8,862 nt of DNA from Candidatus Rifleibacteriota bacterium (lineage in GTDB: Bacteria; Muiribacteriota; Ozemobacteria; Ozemobacterales; Ozemobacteraceae). The translations under genes were made by a program, and so were the position numbers. Below, one piece after another: positions 1 to 6,684 of this stretch. The DNA lies in assembly GCA_028691595.1 (NCBI GenBank), contig JAQUZA010000114.1, positions 1 to 8,862 of the forward strand, in the 5' to 3' direction. Within the stretch, counting starts at the first letter, position 1. Each line of letters opens with the position of its first letter. Under the pieces are notes generated by a model. The model searched no databases, had not been told where the DNA came from, and was given only the letters and a program-made list of their open reading frames with translations.

Positions 1-653
1 GTACCGACAAAAATCAACCTGCCATGCGACAGTATGCCGATCCGACTGCACAGGCCGGGCAGATCAGAAAGAATGTGGGTAGTAAAAAAAACCGTGACTC
101 CTTCAATCTTGAGCTGACGAATCACATTTTTGACCAGCTGACGGCCAAGGGGGTCAAGACCGCTGGCCGGCTCATCAAAAATAACCAGACGGGGTCGATG
201 CACGATGGCTGCGGCCAGCGAAACTCTCTGCCTGGTACCTTTGGAGAGTTGTTCGACTATACGACTTCTTTCTTCGGTGAGTGAGAGCATCTGCACAGCT
301 CGATCAACAAGAGCTGCAGCAGGCTCGACCCCCGAAAGTCGGCAGGCAGCCGCCAGCAGCTCTTCAACGGTCAAAAAATCCGGCAAATCAGGCTCTTCAG
401 GTGCAAAACCTGTTAAGGCAAGAGAACCGGGGCCGGGAGCCTCACCGAACAAACCGATAGAACCAGCATCCGGCCGGCAAAGCCCGAGAAGAATTTTTAT
501 GGCGGTAGTTTTTCCGGCTCCATTAAGGCCGGCAACAGCAAACACCTCGCCAGGTTCGATCTTCAGGTTCAGAGAACTCAGCGCGTTAATCTGAAGGCCT
601 GAACCTGCCTGAAGGTATGATTTGCTGATGCCGGCAAACTCGATAGGGCTCAT
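1..653 (-). CDS. ABC transporter ATP-binding protein (partial, C-terminus beyond left edge)
   Basis: This is the nucleotide-binding subunit of an ABC transporter, of the NatA/CcmA-like type that pairs with ABC-2 permeases. I translated it on the minus strand from ATG at 653; 217 codons are visible and the gene runs off the window. Visible motifs are Walker A GLNGAGKTT (residues 42-50), the ABC signature LSKGTRQR (136-143), Walker B LVIFDEP (156-162) followed by a GLDP D-loop, and the H-loop His203 in TTHILSD. The Q-loop position reads GFAPEEP without the usual Gln, as is common in this subfamily. An in-frame TGA four codons upstream makes ATG 653 the only good start. No clear Shine-Dalgarno is seen, so translation may be coupled to tpx, which ends 16 bases upstream. 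The cognate permease probably lies left of the window. The large permease at 3841 is an alternative partner, but it is divergent and distant. Substrate unknown. Confidence 0.95.
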   Translation of the reverse strand, partial: MSPIEFAGISKSYLQAGSGLQINALSSLNLKIEPGEVFAVAGLNGAGKTTAIKILLGLCRPDAGSIGLFGEAPGPGSLALTGFAPEEPDLPDFLTVEELLAAACRLSGVEPAAALVDRAVQMLSLTEERSRIVEQLSKGTRQRVSLAAAIVHRPRLVIFDEPASGLDPLGRQLVKNVIRQLKIEGVTVFFTTHILSDLPGLCSRIGILSHGRLIFVG

Positions 654-669
654 CGCAATTTGTCAATGA

Positions 670-1179
670 TCAGGAAACGGACTTGAGAGCCTTGAAAGCT
701 GCATCATAATCAGGTTCAGAGGTCACTTCACCAACAATTTCGCGATAGGCAATCTTGCCCTTCGAATCGACGATGAAAACAGTTCGCGCCAACAGACGCA
801 GTTCTTTAATGTGCACCCCAAGGGCATCAGCCAAAGCCATCGAAGCGTGATCAGACAGGGTTTTTACGTTTGCGGCACCAGCAGCACCGCACCATCTGGC
901 CTGCGCGAATGGCAAATCTGCCGATACGGCAAAAACTTTAACATTCAAGCCCGCAGCCCGTTCATTGAACTTGCGAACCTGCATATCGCAAACCGGTGTA
1001 TCGAGAGATGGAACGGTTGTAATAACCTTTACACCCGATTCCTGGTCGATAGTGAAAGGTTTGAGATCATTGGTTAGAAGGGTTATGCCAACCGGAAAAG
1101 CATCGCCGACCTTGATTTCACTTCCGACAAGCGTCAGCGGGTTTCCCATGAATGTAACTGATCCAGTCTGTTTAGTCAT
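670..1179 (-). CDS. tpx: Thiol peroxidase (atypical 2-Cys peroxiredoxin, Tpx)
   Basis: Tpx reduces hydrogen peroxide and alkyl hydroperoxides using thioredoxin as electron donor. The 169-residue product matches the usual family length and has no signal peptide. The peroxidatic Cys64 sits in VPSLDTPVCD. The resolving Cys97 sits in the Tpx hallmark DLPFAQARWCGA, where E. coli Tpx also has its second cysteine. The C-terminal ARTVFIVDSKGKIAYREIV strand pair is typical of the fold. ATG 1179 is chosen because AGGAG lies 5 bases upstream (plus-strand CTCCT, 1185-1189) and because the protein then starts exactly where Tpx proteins start. The open frame continues upstream to 1341, but that extension resembles no Tpx. 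The gene is followed after 16 bases by the ABC ATPase and diverges from the STAS gene; a candidate promoter for it lies at 1313-1341. Confidence 0.96.
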   Translation of the reverse strand: MTKQTGSVTFMGNPLTLVGSEIKVGDAFPVGITLLTNDLKPFTIDQESGVKVITTVPSLDTPVCDMQVRKFNERAAGLNVKVFAVSADLPFAQARWCGAAGAANVKTLSDHASMALADALGVHIKELRLLARTVFIVDSKGKIAYREIVGEVTSEPDYDAAFKALKSVS

Positions 1180-1312
1180 ACTGTCTCCTGTTTTTTGTTT
1201 TCGAGATAGAGTTAATAACACACCCAGAAACATTAACAGACAACCGCCAACAAAACAACCTGCCCGATGTTGCCGACTCTTTGTGTATTCAATTTTCGGC
1301 CGCCAACACATT

Positions 1313-1341
1313 AATTTATGTACTTGACAGGCTATTGTCAC
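1313..1341 (-). promoter_or_regulatory. Candidate sigma70 promoter for tpx and the ABC ATPase
   Basis: Read on the minus strand, GTGACA (plus 1336-1341, 5 of 6 to the -35 consensus) is followed by exactly 17 bases and then TAAATT (plus 1313-1318, 4 of 6 to the -10 consensus). Transcription would start near 1306 and leave a tpx leader of about 127 bases. It is interleaved with the plus-strand promoter, so the two -35 elements overlap the same dyad. The -10 is imperfect, so this is only a moderate prediction. Confidence 0.4.
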
Positions 1342-1352
1342 CTGCCTATCAT
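1324..1352 (+). promoter_or_regulatory. Strong sigma70 promoter for the STAS-TPR operon
   Basis: A perfect -35 TTGACA (1324-1329), a 17-base spacer and a -10 TATCAT (1347-1352, 5 of 6) give the best promoter match in the window. The expected start of transcription is about 1358-1360, and the STAS start codon is at 1362. The transcript would therefore be leaderless or nearly so, which agrees with the lack of a good Shine-Dalgarno before 1362. Confidence 0.6.
1325..1340. promoter_or_regulatory. Dyad TGACA-N6-TGTCA, putative operator between divergent promoters
   Basis: TGACA (1325-1329) and TGTCA (1336-1340) form a perfect 5-6-5 inverted repeat. It overlaps the -35 of the plus-strand promoter and the -35 of the minus-strand candidate, so a dimeric regulator bound here could affect both directions. 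A close relative of the site (TGACAG, purine, CTA, W, TGTC) occurs at 8739-8753 before the last gene. The regulator is unknown. A chance dyad formed by two facing -35 boxes is the main alternative. Confidence 0.4.
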
Positions 1353-1361
1353 CCTGAGTAT

Positions 1362-1715
1362 ATGAGTGAATTCACAGTAGAATTTGTATCGTCAGGCAAA
1401 GTTACGATTGTCAGAACTCAGGGTTACCTCGATGACAGCGGAGGCAAAGTCTTCAGAGATAAGTGCACTGAGTTGATCGACAAGGGCAGTGTTCATTTTG
1501 TCATTAACCTCGAAAAAACGCCGGTTATCAACAGTACCGGTTTATCGACGCTTCTTGACATCATGGTGCAGATTATTGACTATAACGGCGGGCAGGTAGC
1601 CATAACCGGCCTTTCGAAACTGACCCAGACCGCACTGCAGATGACGGGCGTTCTTACTCTGTGCGATGCTTTTCCCACAGAAGAAGAAGCCGTTCTGGCT
1701 ATTTCCGAAGGTTGA
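1362..1715 (+). CDS. Single-domain STAS protein (anti-sigma factor antagonist-like)
   Basis: The 117-residue product is a stand-alone STAS domain of the SpoIIAA/RsbV type. Such proteins bind anti-sigma kinases or other partners and are switched by phosphorylation of a conserved serine. The segment VINSTGLSTLLD (residues 55-66) aligns with the family DSSGL motif and places Ser58 at the phosphoacceptor position, with Asn instead of Asp before it and Thr after it. The alternation of strands and helices over the whole length fits one complete domain and nothing more. ATG 1362 is preferred over the upstream in-frame ATG at 1281 because the extra 27 residues are not STAS-like and would cross the promoter. 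The stop is 4 bases before the TPR gene, so the two are surely co-transcribed. No RsbW/SpoIIAB-like kinase or PP2C phosphatase is in the window. Family is certain; partner is unknown. Confidence 0.92.
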   Translation: MSEFTVEFVSSGKVTIVRTQGYLDDSGGKVFRDKCTELIDKGSVHFVINLEKTPVINSTGLSTLLDIMVQIIDYNGGQVAITGLSKLTQTALQMTGVLTLCDAFPTEEEAVLAISEG

Positions 1716-1719
1716 ATCA

Positions 1720-2808
1720 ATGAAAAAAGGGCTGACGGTTCTACTTTTTGCAGCATTATCGTCAACTCTTACCGCTGCTGACATCAACTGGGATGAACTT
1801 GAAAAAAAAGCCCAGCAATACACAGGTGAACTCGAAAAAAAGGGTGCGGGCGACTCTTCAAGAGGCACGGTCACCAATCTTGTTATACCTGGCCAGCCTC
1901 AGGGCCGGACCATCGATAATTCTGCAAGAGAACTGACTGAAGCTGACAAAAGGCACATTACCGTGCACATGAAGCTGGCAAACCGCCATTTTGCCCGCAA
2001 AAATTACCCCAAAGCCATCGAAGAAATAGAGCTTGTCTTTGAACGTGAGCCAGACAACGCTGGCGCACGTTTTATGAGAGCCGTCATTGCCGGCAGGCTT
2101 CGAGACCACAAAACTGCCTGGTATAATGTTCTGATTGCCAAAGACAAAGACGGTGCCAATCCCAAGATCGACAGCTTTATCAACAAGCTGAAAACCGTGG
2201 CCCCGGAGCCCGAAAACCCCGAATGGGTCGCCGGGGTTTTTCGCTCGGTACCGGTTACAGCCAGCGAAAAAGTCTGCGATGTCATCGAACGCCTGCTTCT
2301 TGACCAGGTCAGCCATAATATTACCAGTCTGCAGATCGATGATTTCATTGAAGAATCAGGCACAGTTAAGGTGCCGGTTCAGATCGAATGTTCAAGCCCC
2401 CCCGAAAAAGATGCAATACTTGGTCTGCTTCGCAAAGCCACCGGAAACGATGCCAGCATTAAAAGCAGTGAGGGCAAAAAGCTGAGTTTGAATTTTTCTA
2501 TTAAAGGCCTGCCGTTGATCAACCCGGCAGTTAAACCTGTTTCTGAACTTCAAGAGTTTATTAAAGGCCTCACCGAAGAAATTGATGTTGCCATCAGCGA
2601 TTCAGTCGAACGTGAGGCTGAAAACAAGCAACTCGACATTATTTATGAGATTTCGACCAGAGATTTTAAAACTCTGAACGATTTTCTCCGAAAAATTGCC
2701 CCCTATTCACCCAAATTCAGAGTTCAAAACCTTAAGCTGGCATATATTACCGGCACCCAAAGCATAATCTGGAAATGTAAAGTGCAGATTTTTTTCCAGA
2801 TCACCTGA
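1720..2808 (+). CDS. Exported TPR protein with PilO-like C-terminal region
   Basis: The product has 362 residues. An N-terminal signal peptide (KK, hydrophobic 4-18, cleavage likely after LTA at 19) sends it across the inner membrane. A charged linker leads to one clear tetratricopeptide repeat (about 82-115, with LANRHFARKNYPKAIEEIEL) and a degenerate second (116-149), suggesting a protein-binding platform. The C-terminal 180 residues alternate strands and amphipathic helices. The segment FKTLNDFLRKIAPYSPKFRV (316-335) followed by strands resembles the ferredoxin-like domain of PilO/GspM-type assembly proteins; this is inference from pattern only. ATG 1720 is chosen because it immediately follows the signal-peptide pattern, lies 4 bases after the STAS stop and has GAAGG upstream; the longer frame from 1666 would overlap the STAS gene. 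Function is not recognised beyond a periplasmic scaffold role. Confidence 0.85.
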   Translation: MKKGLTVLLFAALSSTLTAADINWDELEKKAQQYTGELEKKGAGDSSRGTVTNLVIPGQPQGRTIDNSARELTEADKRHITVHMKLANRHFARKNYPKAIEEIELVFEREPDNAGARFMRAVIAGRLRDHKTAWYNVLIAKDKDGANPKIDSFINKLKTVAPEPENPEWVAGVFRSVPVTASEKVCDVIERLLLDQVSHNITSLQIDDFIEESGTVKVPVQIECSSPPEKDAILGLLRKATGNDASIKSSEGKKLSLNFSIKGLPLINPAVKPVSELQEFIKGLTEEIDVAISDSVEREAENKQLDIIYEISTRDFKTLNDFLRKIAPYSPKFRVQNLKLAYITGTQSIIWKCKVQIFFQIT

Positions 2809-2889
2809 TTTTTTTTTCTCTGACCATTCACAAACAGTCACTGACTTCCGATTCTGCAGTAAATAATCTGCACACAGAGGAATTCGGCA

Positions 2890-3735
2890 TTGGCCAGTTT
2901 TAAAATAAGCAAACCTGTCTCACCCGTTTTGATCGCAATATTCTGCAGCATGATCCTGCTGAACTGCTCATACAACATAGCCAGAGCTTTCAGCAACAAG
3001 GAACTGGCCATTACCAGCATTGGTATCCCAGCGGTATTAGCAGCCATGAGGGCCCACTACAACGGCACAAGCGTAAAGAAAGCATTGATTCAAGCCGCTT
3101 TTGGCGGTTATCTCATGCAGGAAGGCTTTAAAATGGCACCAAAGCTTGAAGAAAAGCCCGCCTGGTATGCCTGGCAGGCCAAAATAATGGTCAATCTGGG
3201 CGCTTCTCTCGCAGAATCTGCAGGCGATGATTTTGTCTACCGCATGGATATCGGCCCTGTATGGCTGGTGGCCGATGGCAGGAACATAAGACTCAAACCT
3301 GCCATTAATGCTGTTCTGGCACCAATTGTCCATGTATTTGAGGGATCAAAGCCGGACTGGGGGCGTAGCCTTAAATATGGAACCCTGGCTTTCGAAAGAA
3401 GCAGCAGTCGTGATGGCACCCTGAACGGAACCGGTGCGCTCGCTTACAGTAATGCCAATACCTTTACAACTAACAGGAACGGTGAGCATTCAGGTCATGA
3501 ACTGGTTCACACTTTTCAGTACCGGCGCGATGCCATGTCGCCACTGCGCATCGGCAATCTGATCACAGAAATTGACGAGAGACTCGGCGACACCTGGATC
3601 GATGATACCGGCTGGAGCATAAGCTGGGGTCTTCAATGTGCCTGGGCAGAATACAAAGACAAAAGCAAAGATTTTGACATCCCCTTCGAAAAAGAAGCAT
3701 ACTATCTTGAGAAAGAATACCGGAAATACTATTGA
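2890..3735 (+). CDS. Membrane-anchored HExxH protein, putative metallopeptidase
   Basis: The 281-residue product starts with TTG at 2890. AGAGGA (2876-2881) lies 8 bases before it, and the next in-frame ATG (residue 21) would cut the hydrophobic N-terminus in half. Residues 11-27 form a signal anchor or signal peptide, and LLNC (23-26) is a poor lipobox. Residues 41-110 are small-residue-rich and may associate with the membrane. From about 120 a strand-rich region leads into GHELVHTFQYRRD (202-214). H203, E204 and H207 form a complete HExxH zinc motif. Near the C-terminus, PFEKEAYYLE (265-274) supplies Glu267 or Glu269 as a possible third ligand, a gluzincin-like arrangement also seen in DUF4157-type domains. 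I do not recognise a named family. Substrate is unknown; an envelope protein or lipid-linked target is guessed from the anchor and neighbours. It lies 81 bases after the TPR gene on the same strand. Confidence 0.82.
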   Translation: MASFKISKPVSPVLIAIFCSMILLNCSYNIARAFSNKELAITSIGIPAVLAAMRAHYNGTSVKKALIQAAFGGYLMQEGFKMAPKLEEKPAWYAWQAKIMVNLGASLAESAGDDFVYRMDIGPVWLVADGRNIRLKPAINAVLAPIVHVFEGSKPDWGRSLKYGTLAFERSSSRDGTLNGTGALAYSNANTFTTNRNGEHSGHELVHTFQYRRDAMSPLRIGNLITEIDERLGDTWIDDTGWSISWGLQCAWAEYKDKSKDFDIPFEKEAYYLEKEYRKYY

Positions 3736-3840
3736 ACCGGTCAGGCGCAGATCACAGCGGGATCGCACTGATCAGAACTGTTAACATTAACTGTAACTCT
3801 GGCACATATCGAGCTTTTAACAGCGAGCCAAAGGAAATCG

Positions 3841-6051
3841 ATGTCTGAATCATTTCGGATAACAATGCTTCTCTGCCGGCTCAAATTCAGCCTTTTGATC
3901 AACAGTCTGAAGAGCTGGGCCTCTATTGGCAAGGCTGCTGGGGTAGGCCTGAGCGTAATACTCACAGCGTTAATGGTTACAAGCGGCGCTTCTGACCTGA
4001 TCCAGTCCCTGCGTATGATTCCTTATGCCGAATTGATGCTCGACTGGATGCTTGGCGGCATAATCATTTACGTTATCTTTGTTGTTTTCACCGGTGATCT
4101 GATCACTGGCCACAGCCTCAATACCGGGCAGATGAGCTCTGATTTCAGTTATCTGCAGACACTCCCTGTGCCTCCCTTCAGCCTGATTGCCGCCAAACTG
4201 TTTGAGCGGGTAATCGCCGATTATCTTGGGCTGATAATACTTTTCAGTGCGTTTCTTGGCATTGCCTGCCGTGATAAAATCGGCTTTGAACCCATACTTC
4301 TGGCCATTGGGCTTTATCTGCAGATCAGTCTTCTTATCGGCCTGCTGATAAACCTTTGCACAATTTTTCTCTCACGCTTTTTTCGCACCACTACCATCAA
4401 CAATATTTTTTCCATACTGGGTTATCTAAGCGCTTTTTTGACGATCGTTCCCTATCTTATTCTCAGCAATTTCCCACTGCAGATAATGGAATTGATCGTG
4501 AACAACCTCGATATCCTCAACGAGACAGTTTTCAGATTTTTACTGCCGGTGCAGTGGCTGTCAATATCTCTGTTGAGTGGTGCTTTCTGCGATGAGTTCT
4601 TCTACTTTTCTGCTTTCTGGGCTGTCTGCATGACGGTCGGCATTTTTGTTTTTCATACGACAATCAGGCTCAACTGGTTCAGCTATTCGCACAGCAATGC
4701 TCGCCGGGCCGACACAAACGGTGCCCGATGGTTCAGGGGTCTTTATCATAAAGAGGTTCAGTTGCTGAAAAGCGACTTCAACCTGCTGATAAATGCTTTA
4801 ATGATGCCGATAACTCTTATCATTCTCGAAATCGTTTTTCTAAAAGAAGTATTCAAGTTTTCAACCCCTTCTGCTATTCTCAATATTATTGCCGGCTCAG
4901 TCATCTACTTTTCGATGTTCGGGCCGGTAAACGCGATTGGTTATGAAGGGCGAACCATTTCACTGCTCGAAACCCTTCCCATGCACCCCTCAACCCTGCT
5001 GCGAAAAAAAACTGTTTTCTGGGCATTCATCGCCGAACTGATCTTTGTTCCAGCGGTGATCACAGCAATGTTTCTAATGAACTTTACTTCCGAAAACATT
5101 CTCAAAGCTGCTGCTATTACGGCTCTGTTTACACTGGCATGCGTCTGGGTTGCAGTAAGCATTTCAGCAATATTTCCCCGGTTTGACAGCAAAATTCTTC
5201 AGCAGCGTTCGACCTTTGCCGGCAAACTCGCTGCTCTGGGCCTCATGCTTATTATTGTTCCGGTTAAAGACCTGTCGCTTTCAAGCCTTTACAGCATGGT
5301 GACATTTATCTGTCTTGGCCTGCTGGTCTTTTACAAAGCACAAAGTCGATTGTTTTTAAGGCTTGACGAGCAATCACAGGCATCTGAAAATAACCAGCTG
5401 GCCGACATTCTTATTTTTTTCTTCGCCTTTGCCGGTTGTGAAGCATCTATTTCTCAGTTATTCAGAGCGGTAGCACCTGGTGTCGATACCGGCATGTGGA
5501 ACTGGTTTCTTACAGCTCTGCTGTGTCTGCCGGTCAGTATTCTTCTGCCACTCTCTCAAAAGAACCCGACAGCGAACCAGAAAAAAACGTGCCCGAATAA
5601 CAGCGGGGCTGATTTTAAGGTGGGCTTCTTAATTGCAGCAGTTTTGACAATATTGATCTTTGTAATCAGTATCAGAATTCATGATTACCGACCTCTGGCA
5701 ACTGCCCTCTTTCGTGGGGATGTCGGCCAGATAACTGACCTGGCAACAAGCATGGGCCTGTCGCCCATAGTCTGGAACATCGTCCTGACGACATTTGCCG
5801 CCCTTCTGGGTGCCATGATGACCTGGAACAACCTTCGCCTTTTTTCCGGCCGCCCGGCCAGCAACACTGCCGGCATGGCTGTCGCCGTCGCCTTGCCTGC
5901 TCTGGTTGCACCACCCTCGCTTATACCGGTTGCCCTGATTACCAGTATCGGCATCGCAGCCCTTCGAAAGATCACCGACAAGCCAGCCTATGGAATCTGG
6001 CTGGCAGCAGCCGTTTCAGCAGGTCAGGCGATATTTTTTATATTTTATTAA
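3841..6051 (+). CDS. Large polytopic ABC-2-type permease, two fused halves plus C-terminal membrane region
   Basis: The 736-residue product is almost entirely membrane-spanning, with many hydrophobic segments between residues 30 and 736. AAGGA at 3831-3835 lies 5 bases before ATG 3841. Two similar cytoplasmic-gate-like segments occur: YLQTLPVPPFSLIAAK (104-119) and LLETLPMHPSTLLRKK (375-390). The pattern L-x-T-L-P followed by a basic residue after about 10 positions is typical of ABC-2 permease families, where one copy per subunit is usual. Each copy is followed by several hydrophobic stretches, which suggests a tandem fusion of two permease domains. A third hydrophobic block (about 521-736), interrupted by a polar loop at 571-592, is of unknown type. 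No ATPase is encoded next to it; the partner may be the ATPase at the left edge or lie elsewhere. Putative ABC exporter permease is the best call; substrate unknown. Confidence 0.8.
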   Translation: MSESFRITMLLCRLKFSLLINSLKSWASIGKAAGVGLSVILTALMVTSGASDLIQSLRMIPYAELMLDWMLGGIIIYVIFVVFTGDLITGHSLNTGQMSSDFSYLQTLPVPPFSLIAAKLFERVIADYLGLIILFSAFLGIACRDKIGFEPILLAIGLYLQISLLIGLLINLCTIFLSRFFRTTTINNIFSILGYLSAFLTIVPYLILSNFPLQIMELIVNNLDILNETVFRFLLPVQWLSISLLSGAFCDEFFYFSAFWAVCMTVGIFVFHTTIRLNWFSYSHSNARRADTNGARWFRGLYHKEVQLLKSDFNLLINALMMPITLIILEIVFLKEVFKFSTPSAILNIIAGSVIYFSMFGPVNAIGYEGRTISLLETLPMHPSTLLRKKTVFWAFIAELIFVPAVITAMFLMNFTSENILKAAAITALFTLACVWVAVSISAIFPRFDSKILQQRSTFAGKLAALGLMLIIVPVKDLSLSSLYSMVTFICLGLLVFYKAQSRLFLRLDEQSQASENNQLADILIFFFAFAGCEASISQLFRAVAPGVDTGMWNWFLTALLCLPVSILLPLSQKNPTANQKKTCPNNSGADFKVGFLIAAVLTILIFVISIRIHDYRPLATALFRGDVGQITDLATSMGLSPIVWNIVLTTFAALLGAMMTWNNLRLFSGRPASNTAGMAVAVALPALVAPPSLIPVALITSIGIAALRKITDKPAYGIWLAAAVSAGQAIFFIFY

Positions 6052-6119
6052 AAAAATCAGCTTGCCAAACCTCCCGATCTTTATACTCTTTCACGCCATG
6101 ACCTTAGATGGAGGTTTTT

Positions 6120-6674
6120 ATGCTTACCAGAAGACCTGTTCTGATTTTCGGCCTCATTTTAGCGCTTATGGCGGTAGTAGCCTCGCAGGTTAAAGCCGGC
6201 CTCAACGAATGGGAGTCGTCACCAGATACCGAATCGATGAACCCTGACATGGCTTATGCCCATAGCGGAAATTTCATGCAGACCGCCGGACAGTATGACC
6301 GCAATGGGGATGGCCGCGTCGATCTTATCGTTGCCGACCGTAACGGCGATGGCCGTGCCGACTACTGGGCAACCGACCGCAACTTTGACGGGCGCTACAA
6401 CGATTATCAGTATGATCGTAATTTCGATGGCCGCATCGATCAGTGGGAATACGATCTCGATGTCGACGGCATTTCCGACAAGATTTATGTCGATGCCGAC
6501 TCTGACGGCAGAGCTGAACTCTACGCAATGTTGAACCCGATTACCCGAACCTATACCTGGTATGGTAATATGACAAATGTGCAGGCTTCGGGTCAGATGT
6601 CTTTTCCGGGCATGCCAAGCGCCAGAAACTACAAGAAGTCTTACAAGGGTGGCCGGGCAGGCGACTCGATGTAA
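6120..6674 (+). CDS. Secreted protein with six tandem calcium-loop (DxDxDG) repeats
   Basis: The 184-residue product has a signal peptide (RR at 4-5, hydrophobic 7-21, cleavage after VKA at 26). After a short Met/Ser-rich linker, residues 60-137 consist of six back-to-back 13-residue units, each opening with D-x-N/D-x-D-G (DRNGDG twice, DRNFDG twice, DLDVDG, DADSDG) and carrying D, N or E at position 9, as in EF-hand or dockerin calcium loops. There is no room for EF-hand helices between units, so a calcium-dependent solenoid resembling thrombospondin type-3 repeats is more likely. The tail (138-184) is Tyr/Lys/Gly-rich. ATG 6120 is chosen over ATG 6108 because GGAGG (6110-6114) sits 5 bases before it and overlaps the earlier ATG. 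The downstream acidic protein gene begins 10 bases after the stop, so the two form an operon. Role probably structural at the cell surface or in the periplasm. Confidence 0.88.
   Translation: MLTRRPVLIFGLILALMAVVASQVKAGLNEWESSPDTESMNPDMAYAHSGNFMQTAGQYDRNGDGRVDLIVADRNGDGRADYWATDRNFDGRYNDYQYDRNFDGRIDQWEYDLDVDGISDKIYVDADSDGRAELYAMLNPITRTYTWYGNMTNVQASGQMSFPGMPSARNYKKSYKGGRAGDSM
6297..6530 (+). repeat. Six tandem 39-bp units encoding 13-residue calcium loops
   Basis: The 234-bp stretch is exactly six 39-base units in frame with the gene at 6120. DNA identity between units is modest because codons differ (GAC or GAT, GGC or GGG), while the D, N/D, D, G positions are kept in the protein. This points to old duplications maintained by selection on calcium-binding residues rather than a recent slippage array. 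Confidence 0.85.
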
Positions 6675-6684
6675 AAAGGAGCCG

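Noticed and set aside
205..594. Plus-strand open frame of 129 codons
   Set aside because: It is antisense to the ABC ATPase, whose motifs on the minus strand are unambiguous.
1180..1341. N-terminal extension of tpx to ATG 1341 (54 extra residues)
   Set aside because: The extension does not resemble peroxiredoxins, covers the divergent promoter region, and a good AGGAG sits just before ATG 1179.
1281..1361. N-terminal extension of the STAS protein
   Set aside because: The 27 extra residues overlap both promoters and are not STAS-like.
2809..2818. T-run after the TPR gene as an intrinsic terminator
   Set aside because: No GC-rich stem precedes the Ts, so it lacks the required hairpin.
2956..2967. 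Lipobox LLNC in the HExxH protein
   Set aside because: Asn before the Cys is outside the usual Gly/Ala/Ser preference, so a lipoprotein call is not supported.
3741..3965. Minus-strand open frame between the HExxH gene and the permease
   Set aside because: It overlaps the permease start and its ribosome binding site, has no motif, and is best explained as a shadow frame.
5401..6051. C-terminal part of the permease as a CPBP (CAAX-type) intramembrane protease fusion
   Set aside because: No EExxxR motif and no FxxxH motif are visible in residues 521-736.
6062..6087. Promoter before the calcium-loop gene (TTGCCA and TATACT)
   Set aside because: The spacing is only 14 bases, too short for a normal sigma70 promoter; the TATACT may still act, but I cannot support it.
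6577..6684. Upstream start for the acidic protein
   Set aside because: It overlaps the preceding gene, breaks the signal peptide, and lacks the AAGGA found before ATG 6685.
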